Assembly (NCBI RefSeq): GCF_014356525.2
Contig: NC_052507.1
Coordinates: 41,955,295-42,019,294 of the forward strand
From: Nilaparvata lugens
Taxonomy: Eukaryota; Arthropoda; Insecta; Hemiptera; Delphacidae
Length of the DNA stretch: 64,000 bases
Reading direction: 5' to 3'
Shown: positions 47,264 to 58,653 of the stretch, piece after piece
Layout: every line of letters begins with the position of its first letter
How positions within the stretch are numbered: the first letter of the stretch is position 1
Position numbers and translations under genes: made by a program
The notes under the pieces: model-generated
Told to the model about the DNA's origin: nothing
The model's input: the letters and a program-made list of their open reading frames with translations, nothing else
Database searches by the model: none

Positions 47264-48890
47264 AATACCCCCCTCTTGACATAAAAAAATTTTACTGTTT
47301 GAAAATTTAAAGAAAAAAATTTACATTGACCCTAATGAAAATTGTTGAAATTTAAATTTGAGAACAGTAACAATTTTTTCTAGAAAAACATTACATGTCA
47401 TCCAAAATATTGAAAATTATTATAAAAATTCATCAATAGCGTTTGTTATATGTTTCCAAACAATATCTCAAAATATAGAATATCAATATTACTTTTGATT
47501 TAGCTTTATAATTTAAAGAAAAATATCTCAACAGAAAGTTTAATATGTAAAGAATAGTTTTTTGAAATTGCACATAAATTTAATAGATAGAAAAATTTAA
47601 TTTTTATTGCATAAAAAAAATTTAGTATGTTGAATGAAAAATTTATTATTATTATTATTTATTTTTTTTTTTTAAATGAATTGATGAATTGTTACATTTA
47701 ATTTTCACATAAAATTTCAATAAATCAAAAAATGTTCATTTCTTTCACTATTTACGCAGTTGATTTTATTGATGCACATTTTGGAAAACAGTCCGTTAAG
47801 GCACTCAGTATGATTTTCAGTTAAGTGTGACTCCAATGTGATGACGTTAGTGTTGGGCTGATCTGGATGCACGTAGTGTTGGCTGATACTTGTAGTCGAC
47901 TGATGCATATCAAACTCGATACAGGTGACATCTCAGTTAGCATTGCCTCATGCTTGTGGTAGACGGCTGCATACCAAACTCGATACAGGTGACATCTCAG
48001 TTAGCATTGCCTCATGCTTGTAGTAGACGGCTGCATTCCAAATTCAATACAGAGTCACATAAATTTTGTATCATATTTGTAATTATACAATGTACATTTC
48101 AGGCTTGAAATGACAATGTAATTCGTTTTTTGGAAAAGAGATAGACGCTGCATACAGGATTAATTTAGGTGAGGATTAATTTAGGTAAGGTTTGGTTTTT
48201 TGATATTTTCAGCTTTCAAGGTTTAGAGTTCTGCATACAGGAATAATTTAGGAGAGGATTTTTTGAATCAATTCTTTCATGATACTGTGACTGTTCTTCT
48301 GAATTCAAAGTTGCGAATGTGAACATGGATGACAATTACCTCCAGGTAATGCAGTAGTGTTGAAGTTTGAGATACTTGGTCAGCAATAGGCGTTGGCATT
48401 GCTATTGGCGTATTCTTTGGTGTCAGCTTTGGCATCGGCGTTGATATTGGCATTGGCGTTGGCGTAGCTATTGACATCAGCACAGGCATCGGCGTTGATT
48501 TTGGTGTTGGCATCAGCATTGGCGCAGGCATTGGCGTAGCTATTGGCATTGATTTTTGTTGTTGGCATTGGCGCAGATTTTGGCATTGGCGTAGCTATTG
48601 GCATTGATTTTTTGTTGTTGGCATTGGCGCAGATTTTGGCATTGGCGTAGCTATTAGTGTTGGCGCAGGCATTGGCATTGATTTTTGTTGTTGGCATCAG
48701 CGTTGGCGCAGGCATTGGTGTAGCTATTGGCGTTGACATTGGCGTTGACATTAGCGTAGTTATTGGTTTAGGCCGCAGCGTAGATTTAGGCGTAGATATG
48801 TCACACTAGTTTGAAAATCACCCAAATGTTCTTAACACTCTTCATGGCGTTCACTTGTTACTGATTTCGAGATTCACATGATAACTATTT
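47264..48890 (-). other. LTR element interior: noncoding and tandem repeats
   Basis: The AT-rich part 47264-47900 has no coding frame. Then come a tandem duplication of about 67 bp (47908-48045, with GATACAGGTGACATCTCAGT in each unit), related CTGCATACAGGA segments near 48150 and 48235, and a degenerate hexamer-type tract (48380-48790). No enzyme motif is visible on either strand. Confidence 0.6.
48380..48790. repeat. Degenerate short-period repeat (GGCATTGGCGTAGCTATT words)
   Basis: Words such as GGCATTGGCGTAGCTATTGG and TTGATTTTTGTTGTTGGC recur throughout, built on a period of six or a multiple of it. On the minus strand the frames are open and rich in Ala, Asn, Thr, Met and Pro, as expected for any hexamer repeat without stops. 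Real coding is doubtful. Confidence 0.85.
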
Positions 48891-51800
48891 CAATGTCTCC
48901 TACTGGGCGCCTCCCCAGGTGGCGGATAGGGGAATGCTCACCAGATATGGCGGGTACCAGGGAAATAAAATACCTGGGGTGGACCAAAACTAGCACCCAG
49001 GGCACGACGGTTCCACATGTGAGTGGCGGTACCCCGACAGCGTCTGTTCCACATGTTAGTGGCGGCTGCCTTATCAAGTTGCAAGGCTTCTCAACCTTGC
49101 TCCTATCCTCTAGCTAAGGCTAGAAAAACAATTGAGAGTGAAATCATGGTTCGTGTAAGTAATAACAAAACTACCCCAGGTGGTAAAATCCACCCACCCA
49201 ATAGAAAGGTGGCAACCAGTCGTTCGGATTCTGGGGAGACTGGGCCTGCACGACTTATGAGTGAATCGGAGCACTCTGGTAAACTTCCCACAAGCAAGAA
49301 GAAAAATTTCATTGGCACAATAAACATACAGACACTAATACAACCGGGAAAACTACTTACATTAACAGAAGAATTAAAAAAGCAGAAAATCCAAATACTA
49401 GCGGTACAAGAGACAAGATTTCCTGATAATGAAACTATGGACTACAATAACTTCAGAATTTTCAAGAGTGGAACAGACAGAAAAATCGGAAGAGGGGCAA
49501 ACATGCTTGGTATGGCTTTCATTGTTGAAAAATCATCTCTAAAATCCCTACTATCCATAAAATCCGTTAACAATCGTCTTATGCTTCTTAGGATGAAACA
49601 CAAGAATAAAAACTACACGCTAATTAATGTTCATGCACCATGCAATGTTGACAATAAAAAAGACCGAGTGAATGTGGATAAATTTTGGGAGCGATTGGAA
49701 GTTGAAATGTCGAAAATACCAAAACATGATGTAAAAATTCTTCTTGGAGATTTCAATGCACAAATTGGTCGAGAAAGGAAACACAGGAAAACGGTTGGCT
49801 TATACCCAGCGCACAAAATGACCAACAGAAATGGTATGAGACTGATCCAGCTTTGCCAACAATTTAATATGAAAATCAGCTCAACATCTTTTAAGAAAGT
49901 GCCTAAAAAACAGAAGACATGGAGGTCTCCCATAAACCAACTCGGAGAGTTTCAAATAGACCATGTTGCTATCTCGTATGATTTTCAAAAAGAGATCAGA
50001 GACATACAGGTTAGAAGAGGCGCAAATATTGACTCTGACCACTACTTGACTAGAGTTCGAGTTCAATTCACCCCAAGAAGGAAAATGCCTAGAACACCAC
50101 CAGCAGTCCCAAAATTTAACCTAATGAATCTAAAAGAGTCCGAAACAGCAACAAAATGGGAAAATGTTCCTGCAAATAACTGGCAAGAATTCAAAGAAAA
50201 AATTACAGAAATAGCAAAGGAACACATACCACTACAAAAGAAACCGAAACATCCATGGTGGAACAGGGAATGTGAAAAAGCAGTTGAATCACGCAAAAAA
50301 TCGTTTGAAAAATACTCTTCAAATAAGAATGAGATGACCCACAAAGACTTTCTAGAAACAAGAAAACTTTCAAACAAAATCATCAGACAAGAGAAAAGAA
50401 AATATGTAACTCAGCAAATAGAATCAATTGAATCCGATTTTAAAAATTATAACACGCACAGATTCTACAAAACGTTTTCAAATCAAATTAAAGGTTACAT
50501 TCCTCAAAACGTTTGCTTCAAGAAGCCAGATGGAAGTCTTGCACTTAGCAATGAAGAAAATTGTGAAGTACTAGCTAATTATTTTGAAAATCTTCTAAAC
50601 TGTCCAGAACCTGTAGAAATTCTCCCGATTTTCAACCACATACCTCTACAACAGGATGAATCATTACCACCAACAGAAGAAGAAATCATCAAACACATAG
50701 GTAAACTAAAAAATAACAAGGCGTCTGGAGAAGATGGGATTGTAGCAGAATTTTTAAAAAACCTAGGGTATAATTCGAGAAAAGAGCTAGTTTCAATTAT
50801 CCAGAATGTATGGATCACAGAGGAAATCCCTGAAGATTGGAAATGTGCTCTAATACACCCATTGCATAAAAAAGGAGATAAGACCGATGTGAATAACTAT
50901 AGGGGTATTTCTCTTCTTGCTGTCGCCTATAAAATATTATCAGCTTGTCTTCTTGAAAGAACCCAGAAACAACTAGAACCCAAAATTTCAGATTTCCAAG
51001 CTGGATTTAGACCAAATCGTTCATGTCCAGAACAAATATTGAACTTGAAATTAATATCACAGATAAGAAAATTACGAAGTAAAGCCACAATATACGTATT
51101 TGTTGATTTTAAGAAAGCCTACGATTCAATCCACAGACCAACACTATTTAAAATTCTTGAAGAGAAAGGCCTGGATCAGAAAACTCGAAAAATCATAGAA
51201 CAAACATTGACAAACACAACATCAAAAATAAAATTTATGGGAGAACTTTCGAAGCCTTTTGAGATAAAGACTGGTGTTAGGCAAGGTGATGGATTATCAC
51301 CACTGCTCTTCAACATAGTTCTTGATAGAGTAATGGAAGAATGGGAAAAGAAACTGAAGGAGGTGAACCACTGGAAGCCAATCTCGCTGGGAACCAAGAA
51401 AAATAATCTTCAAATTCCATACTTAGCTTTTGCAGACGACCTTGCTATAATGTCAGATTCATTGGAAAGTGCAATAAAACAAATAGAAATTTTAAAAGAA
51501 TGTGCTGAACAAGTAGGCTTACAAATATCATTTGAAAAAACTGTTTTCACAACATCAAATATAGAAGTTACTAAATTACAAACAAAATATGGAACAATTA
51601 AGAAGGTACCATACTTTAAATATCTTGGGGAAATTATATCAGAAAAACATGCACAAAATGAAAGGATACAGAAAGCTCGTAAAGGCCTAGGGCTAGTGCA
51701 ATATATTTATAATAAGAGATGTATGTCTATCAATACCAAAATCAAACATTATAACGCAGTAATCAAGCCAACAATGTTGTATGCCAGCGAGACCCTAACA

Positions 51801-52340
51801 CTTAGCAGAAAAACAGATACTGAAAATTTGAAAAAAGAAGAAAGGAAGATAATTAGAAAAATACTTGGACCAAGAAAGACCGAAGATGGTTATAGACTAC
51901 AGAAAACAGCCAAAGTTGAAGAATACTCTAACATAGAAGCAGACATCAGGAAAAGGCGCCTTAAATTTTATGGTCACATAATGAGGCTTCCAGATCACAG
52001 ACTTACAAAAAGAATAGTAACATATGTAGCAACCCTTAGTAATGGAGGTGCATGGATGAAAAACGTCAAGAAGGACTTAATACTTGCTAACATTAACAAT
52101 GATGAAATATACAACAGGAACAGTTTCAGAGAAAAGGTTGAAAAATGGGAAGTTAAACCAGAGATGACTGTGCCAAGAGTGGGAACAAAATGGAGTGAAG
52201 CAAGGAAAGCGGAGTTCTCACTGAAAATGAAAAACTGGTGGATTGATAAAAAGAACAAGAAAAACAAAAAATGAACCAAATTTTGCTCAGCGTCTTCCAT
52301 CTGGGAGCTTGACGGCTAATAATAATAATAATAATAATAA
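48890..52340 (+). mobile_element. RTE-like LINE, apparently intact, inside the LTR element
   Basis: The 5' region starts near CTACTGGGCGCCTCCCCAGG and includes a duplicated phrase, GTTCCACATGT then AGTGGCGG (49009 and 49046). A single long ORF follows. The 3' end, CTTCCATCTGGGAGCTTGAC, is followed by (TAA)n at 52318-52340, a simple-repeat tail as seen in RTE and I-type LINEs. I could not fix a target duplication. Confidence 0.85.
49146..52274 (+). CDS. RTE-like LINE protein: endonuclease plus reverse transcriptase
   Basis: An uninterrupted frame. I prefer the ATG at 49146 (MVRVSNNKT, 1042 residues); an upstream in-frame ATG is at 49053. Residues about 55-330 form an AP-type endonuclease: FIGTINIQTL, ILAVQETRF, NVHAPCN, LLGDFNAQIGRE and the catalytic NIDSDHYLTR. 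About 510-830 is the reverse transcriptase: WKCALIHPLHKKGDKTDVNN, YRGISLLAVAYK, FQAGFRPNRSC, VDFKKAYDSI, GVRQGDGLSPLLFNI and FADDLAIMSDS. The C-terminal part has FKYLGEIIS and RRLKFYGHIMRLPD and ends very Lys-rich. It resembles proteins annotated craniofacial development protein 2-like, which derive from RTE endonucleases. Catalytic residues are in place and no stop or frameshift is seen, so it may still be active. Confidence 0.93.
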   Translation: MVRVSNNKTTPGGKIHPPNRKVATSRSDSGETGPARLMSESEHSGKLPTSKKKNFIGTINIQTLIQPGKLLTLTEELKKQKIQILAVQETRFPDNETMDYNNFRIFKSGTDRKIGRGANMLGMAFIVEKSSLKSLLSIKSVNNRLMLLRMKHKNKNYTLINVHAPCNVDNKKDRVNVDKFWERLEVEMSKIPKHDVKILLGDFNAQIGRERKHRKTVGLYPAHKMTNRNGMRLIQLCQQFNMKISSTSFKKVPKKQKTWRSPINQLGEFQIDHVAISYDFQKEIRDIQVRRGANIDSDHYLTRVRVQFTPRRKMPRTPPAVPKFNLMNLKESETATKWENVPANNWQEFKEKITEIAKEHIPLQKKPKHPWWNRECEKAVESRKKSFEKYSSNKNEMTHKDFLETRKLSNKIIRQEKRKYVTQQIESIESDFKNYNTHRFYKTFSNQIKGYIPQNVCFKKPDGSLALSNEENCEVLANYFENLLNCPEPVEILPIFNHIPLQQDESLPPTEEEIIKHIGKLKNNKASGEDGIVAEFLKNLGYNSRKELVSIIQNVWITEEIPEDWKCALIHPLHKKGDKTDVNNYRGISLLAVAYKILSACLLERTQKQLEPKISDFQAGFRPNRSCPEQILNLKLISQIRKLRSKATIYVFVDFKKAYDSIHRPTLFKILEEKGLDQKTRKIIEQTLTNTTSKIKFMGELSKPFEIKTGVRQGDGLSPLLFNIVLDRVMEEWEKKLKEVNHWKPISLGTKKNNLQIPYLAFADDLAIMSDSLESAIKQIEILKECAEQVGLQISFEKTVFTTSNIEVTKLQTKYGTIKKVPYFKYLGEIISEKHAQNERIQKARKGLGLVQYIYNKRCMSINTKIKHYNAVIKPTMLYASETLTLSRKTDTENLKKEERKIIRKILGPRKTEDGYRLQKTAKVEEYSNIEADIRKRRLKFYGHIMRLPDHRLTKRIVTYVATLSNGGAWMKNVKKDLILANINNDEIYNRNSFREKVEKWEVKPEMTVPRVGTKWSEARKAEFSLKMKNWWIDKKNKKNKK

Positions 52341-53734
52341 TTATCTCATTACTGCCTCTCTAAGTCATAACCTCTGTTATTCCTTCTTTAGGCAATAATG
52401 GGTTTCCATCTCAAAAAACAATCACATACCAGCAAAATTCTAATCAACAAACCCCACTAAAAATTCTACATACACTCCAGCATCCATTTCAAACGATAAT
52501 CAATCATATCAAAATTTATAGAACAAACAGTTTTAAAATTTGAAAAAAAAAATATCAATTACAAAACACTTTAGAAAAATTTATAATATAACAAAACGTT
52601 TTAATTTGAACCATTTATTTTTTAAAATAATTTAAAATTTAAAGACTGTATAATAAGTATAAACATTTCAAGATTATAATATAAAGATGATCAAGATGAA
52701 AAATGGGTAAATAAGTTCCCTAAAAAATACAAACAAGAGAAAAAGAAAACTGGGTAAATAAATTCCCTAAAACAATACAAAGAAGAGAAAGATTAATTAG
52801 AGCCTATCCTACATGTCAGTACTGAACTTTCATGAGGAAGTATATTTAATAAAATATACTACTATGGAATTTTGTAAATTCCAAGTATGACTCTAATTTG
52901 TTATAATTGTGAGCTATCACTCCCACAAAAACAACTGGTGAAGGAAAAAATGTGTTGACTATTGTGACTGGGTGGAAAGTTCCTAGATGTCTGTAAGGCA
53001 ATGTGATAGCAGACTCTAGTATCGGACCACAAAAACAAAAGTATGCAAAAGTTTTTACAAACATTTGATGTTGCAGTCATAAGGTTTTTATATCGCAAAC
53101 AAGTAGGTCAGATAATCGAGTCCAGCCGTATGTGGTTCACGCCCACACCTCTAAAAAAAATCACACCTACTTGTCTACCAAAAATCCAAAGTATTGGACA
53201 GCAAAGAAAAAATAAAATGCAAAATGGGTTAAAAGCCCAGAAGAAAACTATAACCTAATTACATATGGCTTATGGCACAATATGCAATGAAAGATGAGAA
53301 CATGGGACAAAATTGCTCTGAAAAACCTAATTACCTAATATAATACCTGAAAAAAAATAGACATGATTAAAATATGTAATACATGATGAAAAAATATACT
53401 GCAAGCAAACAATTATTTACACAACAATGGATAGATTTTAGAAAAGTTAAGTTTTATCAACAATTAAAGATTAGGAAAATAAGCTACTATTTCAACTTCT
53501 AATATTATTTCAGAAAAAATACAAATTTAAATGACTATGGACAAGATTGGTTAAGATATGCATCATAGAAGAAATTTACTGAATATTACACAAAGACAGG
53601 AAAGAATCGAAAATTGAAAAGATCAAGGGCCAAGAAAAATAGGCTATAGGAAAGAAAAAAGACACAATTATGGACTCTTACCATACACTGTGTAGCGATT
53701 ATGCTATTCTGAATCCCGGCATAACACAGGATTC
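52341..53734 (-). other. LTR element interior without recognised genes
   Basis: AT-rich; short frames on the minus strand (52846-53098) have no motif I recognise. The position, between gag-like ORF and 3' LTR, is where pol would be expected, yet neither a polymerase box nor an integrase motif is visible. Confidence 0.5.
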
Positions 53735-54604
53735 CTAATCATTGTGTGTTGGGGAATACCCTTTCATCATGTGATTTACTGTCATCTTGTAAATAAGCAA
53801 CTTGAAACAACCTTTGAATACTAACACATCAATGGAAACTTTGTGCTTTGTTTTCTTCAAGAACATGATTTTATTCATGGGTTCATATGTTTCAACAAAG
53901 CCGTTTTGCCTACAAAAGTTAGTCATGTTCACTTGAGAATGCATAGCATACACTTTTTCAATTCTAAGTTGAAAGTTGAACTCATCAACTTGACTCAAAG
54001 CAAGATTCATTTTGTTTACATTTTTCCTAACCTCTACAGAAACCTGTCTCATGTAATCATTCATTTTATTTACTATTTTCCTAACTTTCGATGTAGTAAA
54101 CTGATCCATAGAAACATTCGATTTGTTTACTGTTTTCCTAACCTTCAATGTAGCAATAGTACTTTCTTGATAGTTGACTTTCAATGAAGACAACTCCCTA
54201 CTTACTTCTTTACTCAATTCTACACTTTCACTATGGTTGACTTTTTCAACAACAGTAACTAGGCCTACATTGTCAGAAACTTGAATGAGTTGATCTTGTA
54301 ACTTAACACTACTATCATTCTGCTTCAATTTGTTTTCATTTTCCTGATTATCACTCAATGTTTCAGCAAATTCTTGCTTCATATCATCAAACCTAGCATT
54401 AAACTTAGCATTTTGCTCATCAAATCTAGCATTTAACTCATCAAACCTAGCATTTTGCTCTTGTTTAAAATTATCAAACAGTTGTGTTAAGGCAGCTATT
54501 AACTCATCATCATTTTTAATATTTTTCATATTGTATGCCATTTTGCTAGTCTGCACAGATAATATATTCATTAGGACTTGATCTCTCTTGAACCGATTTC
54601 CCAC
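53735..54604 (-). CDS. Coiled-coil gag-like protein of the LTR element
   Basis: 289 codons, start ATG at 54604. After a short lead (residues 1-35) there is a strong heptad region (about 36-85) built on the repeated words FDELNARFDEQNAKFNARF. Later come three related basic blocks, LKVRKTVNKSN, SKVRKIVNKMN and VEVRKNVNKMN (about 150-205), probably from internal duplication. The end (residues 230-289) is hydrophobic and basic (CRQNGFVETYEPMNKIMFLK). No zinc knuckle, protease or other enzyme motif is visible. Placed directly after the 5' LTR, it occupies the gag position, and a coiled coil suits self-assembly; the function is inferred from position only. Confidence 0.55.
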   Translation of the reverse strand: MGNRFKRDQVLMNILSVQTSKMAYNMKNIKNDDELIAALTQLFDNFKQEQNARFDELNARFDEQNAKFNARFDDMKQEFAETLSDNQENENKLKQNDSSVKLQDQLIQVSDNVGLVTVVEKVNHSESVELSKEVSRELSSLKVNYQESTIATLKVRKTVNKSNVSMDQFTTSKVRKIVNKMNDYMRQVSVEVRKNVNKMNLALSQVDEFNFQLRIEKVYAMHSQVNMTNFCRQNGFVETYEPMNKIMFLKKTKHKVSIDVLVFKGCFKLLIYKMTVNHMMKGYSPTHND

Positions 54605-54738
54605 TCAGCAACAAACCATTCATAACCTATCAAGATATCTATCCTACTAATAATTTTTATAACCAGGGATTTCATGGTGTACCATTTGGGACATATTTAT
54701 TTTGTAATTCAGTCCCACCACAGGGGTAACATTTGGCA

Positions 54739-55546
54739 TGCTACCAATTTTTCCTTAAACGGTTGGAATAGCATTTAACACCTATCACCTAAGGAAAGTT
54801 GTCGGCTCCAATAAAATAGATTCTTGATAAACTGTGCATGGATCTATTGCCTATGAATGAGAAATCCAGTTTTCAGAGCAAATTAACTTATAATCTTCAG
54901 ATGAAAATACACAAAATACAGAAAGAGAAAATATCTTAAGACTAATTATTTCAAGAGTTATTACGAACTAAAATACTTATCTAGTTTACAGTTGAAACAC
55001 AGTGGCTATTGGCTTTACTACATTAACAACTAAATCTGACCAAAACAGCACAAAATTTTATATAAAACTCAATCTACAACATTAATAAACGAAAATGATT
55101 TAGAGCAAAACTCTACGACAACAGTACTTGTAGCAAGCCATTTTTCAGAAGAGAAGGAAGGGCTGAACAGGAAAAGCAAAGTTGAAAGTCACCAAACCAA
55201 CGCCCTGTTCAATATCGATCTCCACAGACACGTCATCAAAAAATTATAACTTATAAGTTTAGAATTCACATTCTACATCTGTTCTCAATGAAACTTTAAT
55301 TTGAAAATGTTATTTTAAATTTTATATATATATATATCATCTCTATTTAACTAAACCATTTATCTTTTTAATTCTGTCAACCCAGCCTCGGTGACACCAT
55401 GGAACAATGCAACAAACATTTACGATAATAAATTCTCCGTCAAAAAGTTTATCCGTCTATTGATAACTCTGACATTTACTATAAAGTTCCATAGATCTCG
55501 AATTGAAGATTCGATTTAAATGTGAGAAGAAAAATGTAATATTACA
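54739..55546 (-). repeat. 5' LTR
   Basis: 808 bp, the promoter-side repeat of the minus-oriented element. The internal sequence after it (minus strand) begins TGCCAAATGTTACCCCTGTG; I could not match a standard tRNA primer site. Confidence 0.9.
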
Positions 55547-57973
55547 CCATTTAGAATAATTCATTCATTTAAGGAGAGAGATTCGAGATGCATGGATTTG
55601 TCTGTGTATCGATTAATACAATGCATGAGAATTCAAAGTCAGCAAAATATACTTTTCCATTCATCAAGATAATGGATGCCTCCCTATTGAGAGATTGGAG
55701 AGGTTCAATAGAATCCTTCTGTTCACAAGGTTTTTCAAAGAAAATCCTGGACAAATTTGATATAAAAGGGCTTCAATAAAGAAAAAAAGGAATAGCTTGT
55801 GAGTATTACAGAATACGAACTTGGAGGGATTATCATCGTAAGGATGAGCAAAACGTCTCAGAATAATTTTGTCAAGACCTTTTTTCAATAATTTGTGCCT
55901 TTGAGAAGGAAAAAAGAAGAGAGATGAGCACGAAATATTAAAATTAGAAGTGTTTTGTTCAAAGAGATGTATAAGAAGTACGATGAGACAGAAGGGTTAC
56001 TTTTAGGATGAAGTGAGTCGAATATGAAAGGGTGAAGAAGAGTATCTTTACGCGGAAAATAAAATATGAGAGGAGAAAAGAAGAAAGAATAAGGACAGCG
56101 TAAAAGGGAGAAAGAATTATTGTCGTCTTCACCTTTTGATAGTGCAAAAGTGAGTGGGCGAACAGATGCCTTGAGGGATGCGGGTGTTTACATAAAAGGG
56201 GAGGAAAGTTCGAATATTTTTCAACTTTCAATAGAACGGGGGGAGGCAAGGCTAAAACTTGCCATGCCGGTGGATTTGCATTTGCCAAAGGGGTAAGGGG
56301 TGAGGATGCCATTCCGAAACATGAATTATGATCCAATAAAATGAAGAAGGATCGATTCTTCTTTATTCCCCTCTATTGGTCGACCCTCACCTTCTCACAA
56401 TACTCTTTCCTCACTCAACATTAATATTTCCATATGCGACACTGTGAGAAACACATTGTAGTTTTTGTTGAAAGTCGACGGAGAAAACGCTTATTTATGT
56501 TCAGTGCCACAATACCAATACGCTCGACAGTTTCACGAGAATTCAATCATAGATTTGAACATCTAGAATACTATGGATGAAAATTAGTTCCATTGCAGTC
56601 TTTGACAGGTCAGACGTGACAAACTTTGAAAAAGACAGAAAAGTAAGGTTATATATGCAATTTTTCACTCATTGCTTTGAACAATTATAATCATCTTAAT
56701 TCAACTAAGTTGACTTACTTCTTACTTCAACTACTTCTATCAAGTCAAACTCAAAGTTCCAAACATTTTTATTCAACTTTGAAAGTAAACTTTCCTACGC
56801 ACTTTCAAGCTGATAAATATGGAACGGAAAGGCCCTGATTTTCCCAATACTGCAATTACATGCTGCTTGCTGCAATATATGTAATACATGCTGTAGTAAT
56901 CACTATGATACATGCTATATCACTGGTAACGAGTTGCAAAAAAATAAAAAAAAAATTCATTTTTCCAATGACACTGAATTTCCTCATCACAATAGATAAA
57001 AAAAACACCTTCTCTAGGATTTGAAGATTATTGTAACTATAGAGATTTCATGCCGTGTATGAAATGTAACAGATTATAGACAATGTAGAACAAGCGGTTT
57101 TGAGTAATTCACATTATTGAAAAAACATGCATGATGAATACAAGTGATACTACTCGTACGATTGTTATGCTCCAAACCACAAGTTAAATTCATCCGGAGT
57201 AAAAAAATTGGGTTTATTTTGGAATTTGATTAGTCCAGAGCAGTATTTTGTGATTTAAGTGATGTAACTTGATAACTCTTGTATCGTTCAAACTCACGAT
57301 ATTTTAAAAAAACTATCAGCTTTGAGGAATGCTTCGAGTTGAAATTTACAATCAAGTCACAGCTTTCAACTTGGAAAGAGTTGCGCCAACGAAATATTTG
57401 CCCATGCATAATGAATCCATGAATATTCAACTAGGCTCTCCATTCTGAACCGAATACTTCATGATGAACGAGAGAGAAAAAGACACAGAGTGTTTCTGGA
57501 AGCACTTAGAGTTTGCTATTGAAGAGAGAAATATTTGAGTAGCTCGGAAGAATGTTTACATTAGAATTTATAACCAATATACCGTACTAACAAGGATTAA
57601 ATTATTATGTCAGATAATTAGGGAATGAGGGGGTTGAATGTGGCTAGAAAGGAGAACACAATTTTTTAAAACTAAACTCAAAATCGTCCACGATTATAGG
57701 ATGAGAATGGGAGGAGATTAAAAGAATCAAAATAGACTACGAAATATCCAAACTTGTCTTGGAAATGTCCAAAATATCAAACGAAGATTCGAATTGATTG
57801 CTATCAGCCACCTTCTTATATCAATGCATATATCATTTTTCTTAATATTTGATATATCGTTCTTAGATGATTTCTTGTTCCAATATCATCAGTTTGCGAA
57901 TTCTAATTTATAATGATGGTGAGAGAGAGTGATTACATTACCAAGTAAACATGATTTACAATTTATTACAATA

Positions 57974-58006
<33 letters not shown>

Positions 58007-58130
58007 ATAACTATATCATTATGTAATCTACATAATCCATTATTACTACAGCAAGTTGCAAATCAAGCGATTGGCTCACAACAATAGCCTTCTGATATTG
58101 TAAAACAATCAAGCTCAATGTGCATGAAAC
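55547..58130. other. Unassigned sequence
   Basis: AT-rich, with purine-rich stretches at 55910-56300. A (ATT)n tract lies at 57975-58005. No exon or element boundary could be supported. Confidence 0.35.
57975..58005 (+). repeat. (ATT)n microsatellite
   Basis: About ten ATT units. Confidence 0.95.
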
Positions 58131-58420
58131 TATTATCATAGAGAAACAATAGCTTGAGTAGATATCCCATGGTATAGGGCGTTTATGTCGCAACTTACTG
58201 TTATCTCAAGCCGATAGTCCACGTATTTCTTTCCCAAAAAGGTGTGTGACACTGGTAGTCTCTCATATTGTGCCGTTTATACACTCTCTCCCGGCCAAAA
58301 CAGTAAAAATCTACAATAATCGACAGTAATTGGCTTGAGATAACAGTAAAAGTTACGACATGAACGCCCTGTACCATGGGATATCTACTCAAGTTATTGT
58401 TTCTCTATGCTATTATAATC
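58131..58420 (-). mobile_element. MITE of the TTAACTCAAGCCGAT family, copy 2
   Basis: The arms of about 90 bp are complementary: AGAGAAACAATAGCTTGAGT and GATATCCCATGGTATAGGGC on the left, GTACCATGGGATATCTACTC on the right. The interior, read on the minus strand, matches the copy at 10955-11295 (TTTTGGCCGGGAGAGAGTGT, TATGAGAGACTACCA). No coding frame that matters. Confidence 0.88.
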
Positions 58421-58653
58421 AAACTGATAATATCACTTTTCTGTCACGTGAGCTGTATCTTTGTTGCATATATAATACAATAAAGAAATTGCAAGAATCT
58501 GACAAAGCACATTATTGAAAACTCTGCATTTTATCTCCTCTTGAATAGTATTCCATACATTTTCAATTTATTACTCATTCCGGGATCTTTGACGTATGAA
58601 ATTATCATAATGAAAAAAGAAATAGACAATATACTGGATGTCCCACTGGATCT

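Larger units (their letters stand above)
46458..55546 (-). mobile_element. LTR retrotransposon, minus orientation, with a nested LINE and no visible pol
   Basis: Two direct repeats of about 807 bp bound the unit. Read on the minus strand each begins TGTAATATTAC and ends GGTAGCA, the TG...CA form of an LTR. Just upstream of the 3' LTR (46458-47263) lies a purine tract, AAGAGGGGGG then TATT, typical of plus-strand priming. The interior holds a coiled-coil gag-like frame (53735-54604), tandem repeat tracts (47908-48800) and a plus-strand LINE (48890-52340). No protease, reverse transcriptase, RNase H or integrase motif of its own was seen, so it is probably a non-autonomous or deleted element. 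No matching target duplication was found (left flank GCCG, right flank CCAT). Confidence 0.85.

Noticed and set aside
48277..48751. Ala/Asn/Thr/Met/Pro-rich minus-strand frames
   Set aside because: Any stop-free hexamer repeat gives such frames. There is no start context or neighbouring domain.
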